NCBI RefSeq assembly: GCF_014839805.1
Contig: NC_051140.1
Location: 7,213,826 to 7,277,825 of the forward strand
Origin: Manduca sexta
Lineage: Eukaryota; Arthropoda; Insecta; Lepidoptera; Sphingidae
Reading direction: 5' to 3'
Length of the DNA stretch: 64,000 bases
The notes under the pieces were generated by a model, which saw only the letters and a list, made by a program, of their open reading frames with translations, was not told where the DNA came from and ran no database searches. The position numbers and the translations under genes were made by a program. Of this stretch, positions 12,731-24,893 are shown piece after piece. Each line of letters opens with the position of its first letter. Position 1 is the stretch's first letter.

Positions 12731-15700
12731 ACGCAATGCAGTCGTCCATAAACACGACCATCGCATCAACACGACCCCCTTAAAAACTTTTACAGCGCCT
12801 TTCACGAGCAGGTGCGTTAGTCTCCAGTTGCAACAGGTTGCACATTATCGACAGATAAAAATAACAATTTCGAACAGTGTTTCCTCATTCTTATCAGGCG
12901 TCCTTTATTCGTGTTTTTGTACGCAAGTAGAACGGCGGAGGCAGCGAAGTCGAACGCGATGTTTTTTTATACAAGCGGACGCGACCGCCCGCGCGGCCCG
13001 CGTGCTGTGCGAATGTGCGGGTTTATGCGAAAATAAATTTGTAAGAGGATATATCGCAATTTCATCTATTATGAAGGCTTCATTTGTAATGAATATGGCG
13101 AACAAAACAAAAACGATACATTAGTTGGCAGTAACCAGTACTAATATCCGACAGATTTGTTAATTTCTACAAAATGTTTACGTAAACTGATGAACGATCT
13201 TTATATACTAATATTAAGTTATTTAATACTAACAAGAATAAAATTTTCGATGCAAATGCGAATACCGCATGCTAGTGATTTGCAATTATGGTCATTATAG
13301 ACATCACTGCGTCCAAGAGTTTCAACAGGAGGTGCATTACGAACGATCCATGTATCTGTACGTACGACCAGTTCGCTTGGCGTCTCCACACTCAGCTAGA
13401 TATTTGGAGCACTAGTTATTATTTCACGTGCTATACTACTATTTTTTTTGAGTATTATTTACTTACTCTGAGCAAAAACTGCAAAACTTTATTATGTTTT
13501 TATTTCTCTGAAGCAGTAGCCTCACGTACAGTATTTTTTATCATGCATGATTAATATGGAGTGCTTTATTTAGGCGTCAATATAGAAACAGGAAAGAGGA
13601 AAACAATTTATAAGATGAGAGAAAAAGAAAAAATAATAATAGTTTCTAGAGCGAATGGTCGAGAATCCTTTGAAATAAACAGCGGAGTAAAAGATGGATT
13701 TCTTTGACAAAACAGTGGAATAAAAGATGGATTTGAAAAAGATTACGAACCTGTGAAACGAATGGTCGAGAAAAATCACTTTTGGCTGGATTTTGTTTTC
13801 TTTTTTGGCGTTTGAACATTGTAAAACGGTATGATTAATTTAATCTAGCATGTTTCTACTTTCTTTATCATGAATAATACATTTATAAGATAAAAGCTGA
13901 TATAACAGTATTATCTGTCAATATGCAATACTTACCATACATGTTATGTTTACTATACTGGTATTATTTAATACTTTGACATAGAGTAAAATCCGAACAG
14001 CGTTGGTTGAGAAGCAAGGATGTTGTAACTTATAACGAGCTCACAATTATTACTGTTATAATACACCGGATTTATTCATATCAATTCAGTCATGCCTAAA
14101 CCTACATATCTCACTGTATAAAAGTAATAAGAATTTATTCAAATTTCCAATACCCATTGTTCGCAAAACTTAAATATTAAACAGCAATAGATATTGTCGA
14201 CCTAATAACTCTTTTATCAAACGTCCACAATAAGTATGGTCGCGCATTTCACGAGCTATGCCGGTAGTCGCCACTAGTTGGGGACAATACATTTTTTTTC
14301 ACTATACTGTCGGTCCCCTGTTATTTGTTTGATTGGAGGCACTAACTATGAGGAAATAGTTACGAGACGCGGTTAAACGACTCAATTACCGGCTGGTTCT
14401 TTTATTGCAGCCGTTCGGTTGCGTTTGTAGATAGTATTTCCAAATTTACTTATGCAAAGGGTAAGCTTAATATTTCTACTTATTAGGCTTAATACTTACT
14501 ATTCATCAACGAGGCTTGCCCAAAATCGAATTCATACTTTCCTCATTTAGTTCCTTACGCTTCCGCGTACGAGATGAATATTCAATTTGTTAAAATCACT
14601 AACCGGTATAGAAAAATGAGCTAATAAATCAATTGGACGTGTTATATTGCTTACACACATTCTATAAATGTAACCATTTGAAAGTATAATTGAAAATTCA
14701 TTAAAATAAAACCGACGAACACTGTTAAACGAGTTAATATGACAATGTCAACGCATATAGGCCATTTCCTAGATTATTTGTAACTCCGGAAATTAGATAG
14801 AAGAGTGGAGTATTTATTCCTAAAATTGCTAACTTTACCGTGATGTATCACGCAAGCGCAACTGGGAGCAAAAGCCAGAATATAATAAAATTGGAACATA
14901 TTTATATTTTTCGTGCAATTACCGACCGTTAAAGTTAAAGGATGTCGGCTGTAATCGCTGGAGCCCAGCACGCTGGAATCTAAAACCCGGTCCGGTAATA
15001 GGTTTCCAGTTAGTCGACTCAGCGATGCACCTGTAAGGCCGCATGTTTGGTCTATTTTTATTACTGACTACGCATTCTAGACTAGTATATTCTCTTTTCC
15101 TTCACACGTTTTTGTTCGACAACTTTTTACTGTCGACTAAAACTTAGATCTTTGTGTAAAAGTTTGATATTTATTTCTATAGGCGATTTCTATGGTAAGG
15201 AAACTTTACGCGTTTATTATGAAATCGTAAACTTATAAAAAGTATAGGTTTTAAAAGATCATTTTAATTTCTTTATTTTATAACACAAAGAAAATACGTT
15301 TATAATTGGATCGTATTCTTTATAGCTTGCAGGTTTAATCAGAATATTATTTTGTTTAAATAATACTTATTTTGTTGTTGTTTTATGTAGCATGTCGTCA
15401 GTGTGTCGAATGGTTTAAACTACGCTTCAACATAGTGCAGATTGCAGAACCATATCAAGCGCATACAACGTATTTCTATCAACTCATAAATGATTAGCGC
15501 CTTTAATGAGCTTTACTATAAATAAATCTTTTTTCTTTGTATTAGATAATGACCCGTCAATAGTGAAGCGATAACATTTATTACCATGTTAAACACAGTG
15601 TTTAACGCATACGTTTGATTTACATTCTCTTGCAAAAATATCGTCTACGTCCAATAAAACATTACTACGCTTCATAAAATTTTATCCGTGTCCCTAGATT

Positions 15701-17016
15701 GTCCTTTGTTTTTTGCAATATAGTTTTATAGTTGTATTAAGGATATTAAGTATTTATGAAGTACAAATATTTGTTATCGATATGTTGGTATAACAGTTTA
15801 TGGTTATTCAATGGCTTTAACCAGGCGTTTGATTAGGAACTTTTTTGCGTATTGTCTTAGGCCATAAATGGGCGCTTTAAGTATTGATTACATCTTATGA
15901 TACGCTTTTTAATTACTATATAATGGAGCAATTGATTCTGTCCGAAATTTTATATAATGACTCAACAGCGAATTACAAAAATATAAAAAATCAAATGGAA
16001 TTTAACTGTATTTTTTGCCCTATAAATCTAAATAGACTATAAACTAACAAATAGTCTACAATAAGTAAATTCGTATAATTTATAAATATTCCAACGAGCA
16101 ATAAACCTTGCACAATATAACATTTGAATATTCATGTCGCTGACAAACAAATCAGTGCTATCTGGTGTACGGCATCACGTATTTATAAAAGAATATCTCG
16201 TTGCCAATAGAAGACATCCACCTTTTAAGGGGCATATAGCGCGGCCCATTCTCCGTTCAGACACGCCAATAATATAGTGCCGGAGCCATCGCGTGTGGTG
16301 TCGCTAGTCGCTAGTTGCCACGTTATTACTGCATGGGGTTTTGTTATGTAGAAAGCGCACATGTAATTGTTGATTTCAATTAACATTTAACGTTAACGTA
16401 TAGTGTTATGGTACCGCCACGGGCTGTAAATTTTATGCCAACTTACACTTTCTACATGTTTGGAGCACGCGACTTCCGACTCGCTTTCCTCCTTCATTTG
16501 TTATTCCGCTTTTTATTACCTATATCGACAAATAGGGAGCGTGCGCTCGCATTCAACATGGCGACAGATATTGTCACTGAAGTGTTATAATGAAGGATAG
16601 TGGCACATTTTATTACTTGATGTGTTTCATGTCGTATTTTTGGTTTGATACGGATATTATAGCTAATAAATCATTAAGAAATAGCAATACGCAATACTGA
16701 GTGCAACAAAGTGACTTTCAACTGTTAAAGGCTTCGATTATTTCATCAAAATCAGACAATTTGCGATGAGCATACTAAGTTTTTTTTTTATAACGAACGC
16801 AGTCATATTACGTGCGTCCCTTTCGCGTGGCCCGAATTGTAATGAGTGATTCACGATTGATACAAGCTATTACGTAGGATGATTCACGCCTCTGTAGTAA
16901 TCCGTGTGAGGTTCGCAATATATCTTTGTTAGGTAAGGCGATGTTTGGATATAATATACAGGATATAGGAATGTAGTTCAACTTGAATAAATAGGTGCTA
17001 GTTGGTATTATAGCGA
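12731..17016. other. Non-coding, with a GC-rich patch and short tandem duplication
   Basis: No gene supported. A GC-rich patch at 12,928-13,026 (GCGGACGCGACCGCCCGCGC) has frames open on both strands with no homology I can see. An imperfect duplication lies at 13,651-13,772. The rest is AT-rich with no recognisable element. Confidence 0.5.
13651..13772. repeat. Imperfect short duplications
   Basis: GCGAATGGTCGAGAA (13,651-13,665) recurs as ACGAATGGTCGAGAA (13,758-13,772). Between them GAGTAAAAGATGGATTT (13,685) recurs as GAATAAAAGATGGATTT (13,718), offset by 33 bp. The order looks like a decayed nested tandem duplication in a purine-rich strand. Confidence 0.55.
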
Positions 17017-17054
17017 ATTTTAAGGTTTCAATGTATACATTGAAACCTTAAAAT
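17017..17054. repeat. Perfect 38-bp palindrome
   Basis: ATTTTAAGGTTTCAATGTA is followed directly by its exact reverse complement, with no spacer, centred between 17,035 and 17,036. The next base pair outward does not match, so the boundaries are sharp. It could extrude as a cruciform or be a minimal foldback insertion. Confidence 0.9.
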
Positions 17055-17190
17055 ATCTATAGATAGAGTGAATTGAAATCACCTAAACTGCAACTAATAT
17101 TTACACTTGCATTTTTAGAATATCAAGACCATGAGCTTTTCAATTTCGTAATTCATTCAACCACATTATTGCCACAACCACCAATCTTAG

Positions 17191-17432
17191 ACAGCCTCGG
17201 TGGCGTTGTTGTATTACTACAGTACGACTTCAGTGCTGAGGTCTGGGGCTTGATACCTGGATCGGGCAGTAATATTGGGTTTTTCTATTCAGTATCATCC
17301 TAGAGTCCGGAATTTGTGTCCGATATGGCGTTAGTATCGCCCTCTATCACGTCATTAGACAAAATACGCACGGCGAAATGGCTGTACCGGTTGCGTCTCT
17401 GCCTACCCCTACGGGGATAAAATGCGTGAGAT
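17191..17432 (+). mobile_element. tRNA-derived SINE, family B, most complete copy
   Basis: Starts CAGCCTCGGTGGCGTTGTTG, with a box-A-like TGGCGTTGTTGT. About 40 bp on is a degenerate box B (GGGCTTGATACC) followed by TGGATCGGGC. The body AATTTGTGTCCGATATGGC..TATCACGTCAT..CTACCCCTACGGGGATAAAATGCGTGA is shared with copies at 5,569, 23,347 and 27,843. It has no ORF of its own; the open frame at 17,073-17,303 only overlaps it by chance. Confidence 0.65.
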
Positions 17433-18282
17433 TTTCTATCTTAGTCTGATTACATTGTAGCGCCAGCAATTAAGGTACGAAGCCCTCGTTAAGCTATTAC
17501 GCATATACATTGTTAGTAAATTGATAATATCCATCAATTAAATTTTATTGAGTGTTTCCTCTGTGCCGACTGATTGATATATTGATCGAGTATTATTGAT
17601 GTTCTGTTTAATTGTTACATAGGTCGAATCATTGGAACAATAGAACATGTTTCTATTACTTTATCTAACCTTTGATATATATATCTCAAAATACCCGATG
17701 AATAAACAGCAATATTTGTTCTTTTACTACGTAATCTAAGAACATTTTTGATTTTATACTCAGCCAAGTCCAAGTCCGTAAGTACACGTGTAATGTTCAC
17801 GTATTTGAAAGACTGGACCCGCCAATTTAGAACACATTTTTAACGTTCTATAGTTTTGTTTCCATCCGCTGTTATATCACTTTATACAACCGTTTTGCGC
17901 TAAACATAATGTTATTATGACACATAATATATCCTGCTGTACAATTATCCATTAATATTTCCTTTAGTTTGGCGGTTACATAAAATTATTATAATAATTT
18001 TGATTACTTTATTATTGATTATTATTGCTAACATGGTTTTGTGATGTAACACTCATTTCGCTAACTATATTACGTGACATGTAAAATGGGGCGCAGCTTC
18101 TGTAAAATCAGGCATATTATGTGAAAAAGAAACTGAAATTATAATTTTTATTCGAACAACTATGTATCCTATGTTTAGGGGTTCCTTTTGCCGCACTTAG
18201 CCCGTAGTAAATCGGGCCTTTGTGCATAAACTATGTAGTGTAATTAAAAGTTCTTTTTTAATCAAATTTATATTTTTCATAT
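17433..18282. other. Non-coding, AT-rich spacer
   Basis: AT-rich sequence between two SINE remnants. I see no gene and no repeat in it. Confidence 0.5.
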
Positions 18283-18601
18283 AATATCAGCCTTGTATTA
18301 TATACTGTCCCACTGTTGAGCACGGGCCTCCTCTACTACTGAGAGGGAATAGGCCTTAGCCCACCACGCTGACCTAGTGCGGATTGGTAGACTTCACATA
18401 CCCTCGAAAATTCCTAGTAGGAAATTTCTCAGATATGCAAGTTTCCTCACGATGTTTTCCTTCACAGTTAAAGCAAGCGATAATTCACAAAGAATACACA
18501 CATAATTTTTAGAAACGTCAGAGGTGTGTGCCCTTGGGATTTGAACCTGCGGACATTCGTCTTGGCAGTCCGTTCCACAACCAACTAGGCTATCGCCGCT
18601 T
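18283..18601 (-). mobile_element. tRNA-derived SINE, family A, near full-length copy
   Basis: On the minus strand the tRNA-like head carries box A TAGCCTAGTTGG (18,581-18,592) and box B GGTTCAAATCC (18,537-18,547) at tRNA spacing. The body follows (AACATCGTGAGGAAAC..GTGAAGTCTACCAATCCG..CTCAGTAGTAGAGGAGG..GTGGGACAGTATATAATAC). Other copies lie at 30,420, 34,911 and 48,939. This type is widespread in moths, as I recall. Transcription would be by RNA polymerase III. Confidence 0.8.
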
Positions 18602-20487
18602 TTTTCATATATTTTTCATAAACCTAAAACTAAATTTCACGTGTCGAATGACATTCACCACTATCGGTTCACGTGTACGGAACGAGATTAAAATAAAATC
18701 CGTCAAATTAGATTCGCGCAAATTGGATTACTTTTAGTTTTATGTATTGAACTTCATAGTAAATTAATGTTGTTTGTGCGTGTACCGCGAGACGTCTTGG
18801 TTTCAAACTTATGGCAGAATTTTAATTTTTAGTAAAAAAAAAATATATCTTCTTATTTTCTTTAACAGCAATTATCAGAAAACAGGAGATTTTCCAAAAT
18901 ATTTAAAGAGGTAATCTACAAATATTTTGCATTTTTTTCAGAAAACATAGTAAGTAAATATGGTAACCTAAAAATATTTTTTGTGCATCACAACGGCATT
19001 CGTGACGCTTCGGTGATCGTTCCCTCGATGACTTACGTTTCCCAGCCACACATCAGCACTGCATCATCAAAGTCATCATGTACACATTGTATAAAACGCA
19101 TTTCTAATGGAACTTAGATTATTCTTAGTTCTTGCCTCAAGAATAGACATATTAAGCTTTGCTAAATACAAGTAAACACTAAACACGGTTATTATTTAAA
19201 TAAATAAAAAAACAAAAGTGAAACTAATGGATATCACACGATATGAATGGCCATTAATATTAAACGTCGTTAATGTCTAGTAAATCATGCATAATATTAT
19301 GTTTTGTTTTATGCACATAGAACGGCTATGTGCAGAGAAATGAACGAGGCACTTAGTTTGTGCTTTATATAAAAATAAAATTACTATACTAGTTAATCGA
19401 AATGATGTTCCTATGTATACGTTATTCTGTTACAACATGACAAAGAATTAATAATATCACAATTGTATTAAAATTTTAAACTATATTTTTTTCGGATTCT
19501 ATCACGGTTTTTTATGATGTAATTTTCTTCCGACGTTTCAAAGACTGCGACCTTCATGGTACGGGAGAGACTGAGGTGTTGGTCGTCCGAAAAGGCAGAG
19601 TTACAATATCTGCCTATGTTTTATAATTAAGTATATTTTTTTTTTCATTCTATAACATTTGCGTAAACATAAGAAACCATTATTAATATAAATTGTGACA
19701 AAGTCATACACACATTGAAAGCACCGTTTAACTAACTAAAGGCCAATGTGTTATATTCGTGAGATTCAATTAGCGGCGGGTGTATCCCTGCCGGCTTGTT
19801 TATCTCATCAAAGTTATCGGGATAATTTGTTTTAGACACAATACGGATAACTCAATTAAATCATCGAACAGTTTACGAGGGTAAAATTGTCTATATGTAT
19901 CCCGAATAAGGGCCATGTTTACGTATAGGACTTAGTCGAATATGATTATATTGACAAAATTCTAGCCGCATGTCTTTACCAAAATATTTCATATGTGAGT
20001 TAAATTTACACATTTTAATTTAATTTTATAGCTGTACTGAATAAAATTTGAAGAATGATATTCATATAACCCATCCCTATCAACGGATCTAAATACGTAA
20101 TAAAAAATACTTTATAAAATTAGTAATTAAGTGAGTTACATGATACGTTTAGAGTGGTTGTGCTAAATGCCACGCGGAAACAGAATGAACATTACAGGTC
20201 AAGTGTGAAAACGATGCCGCCGCTTCGGACGCAATTTTGGAATATTACATACACATTACAAGTTACAAAATCGGCACCATGCATTGCACACGCCTCCACT
20301 TCCATTGTTTTGTTATACGCTCATTCGTCGCGCTAGATCTACGGGTTAATTTAAATTAGTGACTAATATTAAGTAATGAAGTCGGTTTTTAATTTAATTT
20401 TATAACTTGTGTAACTGTTACTTATGTGCTTTGGATTAATATAATGAGTTTTTAACTGATTATGATGTATATTTGTATGCTTTAAAT
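18602..20487. other. Non-coding, one possible Penelope-like remnant
   Basis: No gene seen. A repeat-like segment at 19,488-19,600 is listed separately. A 9-bp inverted repeat (TGCACATAG/CTATGTGCA, 5-nt loop) lies near 19,313-19,335. Confidence 0.5.
19488..19600 (-). mobile_element. Possible Penelope-like element end
   Basis: On the minus strand GAAACGTCGGAAGAAAATTAC..AAACCGTGATAGAATCCGA resembles the GAAACGTCGG..AACCGTGATA end I recall from arthropod Penelope-like retroelements. Preceded by CATGAAGGTCGCAGTCTTT. No reverse transcriptase nearby. Recall-based only. Confidence 0.35.
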
Positions 20488-20730
20488 GACGAGACGAGCT
20501 TGCCGTTCGCCTGATGATAAGCTATACGACCACCCATAAACAGTAGAAACACCATCCAAAACCTTGAATTATAAAGTATTGTTTGGTAATCTACTGCGCT
20601 CGCCAGCTTGAGACATGAGATGTTAGTCTTGGTATGTCCAGTAGTTACACTGCCTACAATGTCCTCCAAACCGGAACACAACAGAGACCACACGCTGCTG
20701 CTTGGTGGCAGAATTAGGCATAGTATGAAG
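20488..20730. mobile_element. Dispersed lepidopteran repeat (SINE/LINE 3' type)
   Basis: GACGAGCTTGCCGTTCGCCTGATG..AAGC..ACGACC.CCCATAAACAGTAGAAACACC..TTTGGTAATCTACTGCGCTCGCC..CAAACCGGAACACAACAG..GCTGCTTGGTGGCAGAA matches a dispersed repeat I recall from many moth loci. The 126-codon minus-strand open frame over it (20,460-20,840) is an accident of the repeat. Class not certain; single copy in this window. Confidence 0.5.
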
Positions 20731-22951
20731 ATTTTTATAGTTATTAGGTTTTGAATCCAATCATTGGTTTGGCATGATATGCCGTTGAATATTAAACTTA
20801 ACAAACAGACAATAATTTCCAAAGTTGTTTTATGTGTCACCTATTCGTAGCGTCTACTAGGTATATTTAACAAAAATATTTATTGAACACACACGGAAAT
20901 CTGTGAAATTATAATGTGTAAAGGTTATCTCGATTAATAATACAATAATTATCGGTACAATGATCGTCATTTCCAACGTCCCACACGCTGTAATCTAATA
21001 CGTAAGGGACTGTTATTTTTTACTAACGTGACTACTGACTATCCACCACGCGGAACCAGATCTTATATTACTCGTAATCATCACGCATGATTAATCATGA
21101 CTATTATAGCTCATGTTCAATAGTAGATGATCAACATCAGAGAACTTACGTCTATATTATTGTTCCTTCATCCACGCAGATTCAGTGGCGAAGGTTCATG
21201 CATGTTAAATTCTTTTTCACCAGTTTTTTAATAAGACAATTCTTTTTTATTTTGCCTTTATCTCAGCTGTACGTGCTAGCAACGCAACACATTGTTACGT
21301 TTCTGCAGAAACCTTTTAGGAGACCTACACTCCGCTGCCGCTCTTACATTATCCTTTTATAAGGATCCAAGATATATAGTGATATTTGGTGCTAATAAAC
21401 TTACACAAAGGGTTATCCGATCCGGGATTTGAACTCTAAACCTAAACTAAAGACTACAGCAGATTATTTGCTGTCACTATAACTTTGAAGGTAGCGGGCT
21501 TCTTTGTGCGTGATGATGACGCGTCTAATGATAAAACGTATGTATATAGTCAATATCAAAATACCTTTTGTTGCCGTTACCTTTATGCTGTAAACACTTC
21601 ATGATACGGATTTGTAAAACATTACATTCATATGATTGATGCCAACGTTCACGAAACAAACGAAATAAACCATCATTGTGTTAACATGTTGAAAAATTAC
21701 ATTTCGATGACTTATACAATGTGGAAAATACTCATTGAAATTTGCATAACATTCTTTTGGCAAGCGTTTAAGTTCTAAACGGACTTATGGCTGAGAGAGA
21801 GATTTGTGTCAGCAAACTTTTTTGATATAATGATAAATGTTAGTTGACTGTCAAGATAAATGTGTTTAGATTGAAAAATGTCTCATGCATATGTGCGATT
21901 TTAGCATAAATTACAAATTAATTAACAAAATATATTATGTATAAAAAAACTGGAAATTCAACTGATTACGTTTTGAAAGTAAACCTCAAAATGTTACGTC
22001 ATTATCTTGACCAGTTCGTCGTGTGTCGCATCCCATATAAATTGACTGTATACTTTTTACAAGCATCACATTTATTACTATATAATCAGAAGTCAGCCTT
22101 GGCGCAACCTCAGTAATGCGGCGCGTGGTTAAAAACGTCGAATTCCGTGCGACAATCGCGAGGAATTATTGACTTCGTTAACTTTAATTAGTACGAAGAA
22201 AGTCCGCGTCGAAAATAAACTCGCCCGGTAACATAATCGATTAATTAGCAATACGATGAATGTACTCGATATGAATGACTTCGATGTATTTAATAAATTA
22301 GTAAATATAATTAGAGTGTGAAGGTGCATTTTCGCCCGTCAATAAAAAGCAATTATTCTATTGAAAAACTAGAAAACGATTCTAAAATATTCTCACCTAC
22401 ATTCCCTACTTGACGTGACCCCTAAAAATGAACACAGCAAATCGTACGACAATCAATCAAGTAAACTTACATGTCACAATTTGAGATATGAATAAATATT
22501 ACAGACATAAGGTCACAAACCAGTCCACACGTAACAGAGATTAGTGTAGTTCTGCAGTCCACGGTGCAAACCGTACAGGTGTTCTCGATTAGCACCGGAA
22601 GTAACCGCTTCGCGTAATGCCAAGGAAGTTCAGATTTGTAGTCGGACATATTAGGAACCTTGTCAGCACTAATGTTACTTTAAATATATCAATTTAAGAT
22701 GATTTAGATGCGTATTTACATGGTAATTGTGGGAACGATAACTAATTACATGCGATGTCAATAATAACATTTGAGTATCAGTTGACTTTGAACAAAATCG
22801 ACTTTCGGGTCGTAGTTCGGGATCGGGAAGTAGTGGTGGGATCAATGAGAATTTATGTATTGGTAAGGAATTTTGATTTGCACACTGCTGGCTATAACAT
22901 AAGGGTTTAAGGTAAGAAAGGCATGTACAAACAATTCGCTGACTCACGCAA
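20731..22951. other. Non-coding, AT-rich; homeodomain-site-rich patch
   Basis: No gene. A 14-bp palindrome CATGATTAATCATG lies at 21,086-21,099. A SINE family B scrap with CCGATCCGGGATTTGAAC lies near 21,418-21,435. The patch at 22,110-22,260 is richer in CpG and holds TAAT-core sites (CGATTAATTAGCAAT), so an enhancer is conceivable. Nothing else stands out. Confidence 0.45.
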
Positions 22952-23239
22952 ATGGAATGCGAGGTATACTGTGTATATGGAAATCAACTGTTGCTCTTTG
23001 CTAGTCTTGAACTTGTCAACCCCATGGTTTTAGAAGCTATAAAACGTCACAACACTCAACAGGCATCGCCAACGCGTACGATTCCGGTAATCCCACTCGA
23101 TGAAGTATTGCGTACCACTCTCGGTTTCGTCGCGGGAGGAATGTGGCCGGTCGGGGTGCCGCGCGGTGCGAACTACCTGACGGACGAGACGCGAGCTGCA
23201 GCCGTCGCGAGATTAATTGACGACCTGCCCAATCATTAA
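22952..23239 (+). CDS. Unidentified open frame with coding-like 3' half (95 aa), possible terminal exon
   Basis: The frame runs to TAA at 23,237. From about 23,070 the codons become strongly GC3-rich and protein-like (TIPVIPLDEVLRTTL, GGMWPVGVPRGANYLTDE, AVARLIDDLPNH), unlike nearby random frames. The upstream part is AT-rich, so the true start may be a splice acceptor near CAACAG at 23,060 rather than the ATG. I recognise no family. The opposite strand is also open here, so a decayed transposon or host exon are both possible. Confidence 0.35.
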   Translation: MECEVYCVYGNQLLLFASLELVNPMVLEAIKRHNTQQASPTRTIPVIPLDEVLRTTLGFVAGGMWPVGVPRGANYLTDETRAAAVARLIDDLPNH

Positions 23240-23346
23240 ATTCCCCTTCGGTATGAAGTATAACTCACTTGCCGTCATGCCATAATATTTAAACATAATT
23301 TGTTAGGATTAATAATTATTATTAGGAACACACATACGCATATTTA

Positions 23347-23549
23347 TCTCCAAAGGGATAGGTATAGGCGCAACTAGTGCACCCACTTTCCGTCATGAGC
23401 AATATGTCCCATTCTGTGATAGGGGGCGAGCCTATTGCCATATCGGTCATAAATTAGAGAAGCTCAAAATCCTTTTACCCGATCCGGGCATCGTATCTGA
23501 GATCTCATCACTGCAGGCGTAACCTAAAACAACGCCACCGAGGCTGTAT
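23347..23549 (-). mobile_element. tRNA-derived SINE, family B copy
   Basis: The reverse complement starts TACAGCCTCGGTGGCGTTGTT, then CCGGATCGGGTAAA, ACCGATATGGCAATAGGCTCGCCCCCTATCAC and GGGACATATT. It matches the order of blocks in the copy at 17,191-17,432. Both ends are present in diverged form. Confidence 0.62.
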
Positions 23550-24030
23550 TAAAAATAAGAAATGATATAGGTAAACTTATTGCCAAAACAACTCGTATTT
23601 TTACTGTAACGGTTTATTTATAAACGAAAAACTGACAAACTTGAAGCGTGCAGTTAAGCTTAGAGCTAGAAATACCTATCTTTTTTAGATTTCATTTGGT
23701 ATTTAGTGTTTTGGTTTTTATCAATAATAGCATATTAATTATTTCGATGAATTACGAATTAGTGATGAGCAGGAACTATATTAAAGACTCATTTTAATAA
23801 ATTAGCATAACTAATCGCCATACATTAGCATATTTATTGCGAAAATATATAGTTTCAATGGGCTACTCATGTGATCCATTTTTTTTTACTTTTGAACTAT
23901 TTCTAGAATAAATTACATCACCCTTGTTTGTAAATATGCTCGATATTGTTTTAATTTGACCAGTGTTTTAAACGGGATAAAATTAAACGTAAAGAACACA
24001 AATCGTGAACTAACTGAAATGTAACTAATA
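23550..24030. other. Non-coding, AT-rich
   Basis: Nothing recognisable. No open frame of note and no repeat seen by eye. Confidence 0.5.
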
Positions 24031-24242
24031 TTATAATTGCGAAAGTCAAAATGTTTGGATGAAAATTGGCGCACGGGTAGATCATGTCCTGGATTAACAC
24101 AAATTATTTTTTAACTGAGTATTTTGCACCCTTAGGAAATTATAGATTTCTTTTAAGAGATAAATGTCGCGTGCGTCGTATATTCTAGCGATTTTTATAG
24201 CGAGAAAAGCTTTTCACGTGGGCAAATCCGCGCGCGGCTGCT
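24031..24242 (+). mobile_element. Degenerate Helitron-like (Lep-type) remnant
   Basis: GCGAAAGT..GATGAAAATTGGCGCACGGGTAGATCATGTCCTGGATTAACACA follows the same order as the copy at 25,906 (GATGAAATGTGGCACACAGATAGTTCG..TTGGATTAACACA). It ends in a GC-rich segment (CCGCGCGCGGC) like the 3' hairpin. The CTAG terminus is lost. Confidence 0.45.
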
Positions 24243-24795
24243 TACATAGAATAAATATAAAACATAAAATAAAAAACGCAATTAATCTCCGATAAGGATA
24301 TGAAATTGCAGATTAATAAATCGTGTAAATGGCGAATATATAATATTTTGTCGATTTAGTAATGTACGGGCATCGTTTTGATTTACGGCTAATTAATACT
24401 GATGGATATGTTTATGTACGTCGTTCAAATCTATTAAATATCAAGGTCGCGAAGTTGGTTGTGTCATCTCGAATGTAGAATGGCGTACGGGTTATTAAAA
24501 ATAATTTATTGTGGCGATTCTTAAAATATATCTATTTTGCAACAACGTAATATTTAGAATATTGAGTTTTAATAAAAATTTTAACACTTCATTTTAAGTA
24601 TTCAGAAAGGAAACGGAATTCATGATAAAATGAATCAATAATTAGCAAAATAAATTAATGAATGTATTATTATTCTCATCTTCCTCAGCTTCATTTGGAA
24701 ACAGGCATTCAATTCAAACAACAAGTTAGAGTAGCATTTTCATTACATATTTTAAATTACATTTATCGAAGATAATAATTGTGATCCTTTATTCG

Positions 24796-24800
<5 letters not shown>
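24243..24800. other. Non-coding, AT-rich
   Basis: AT-rich sequence between a Helitron-like remnant and a long TA microsatellite. No gene or repeat recognised. Confidence 0.5.

Positions 24801-24889
<89 letters not shown>
24801..24889. repeat. (TA)44 microsatellite
   Basis: A pure TA dinucleotide run of 44 units (88 bp) plus one T, uninterrupted. Likely length-polymorphic and slippage-prone in sequencing. Confidence 0.97.

Positions 24890-24893
<4 letters not shown>

Noticed and set aside
20460..20840. Minus-strand frame of 126 codons, the longest but one in the window
   Set aside because: It is read off a dispersed repeat (20,488-20,730) and AT-rich flank; the protein has no recognisable domain.
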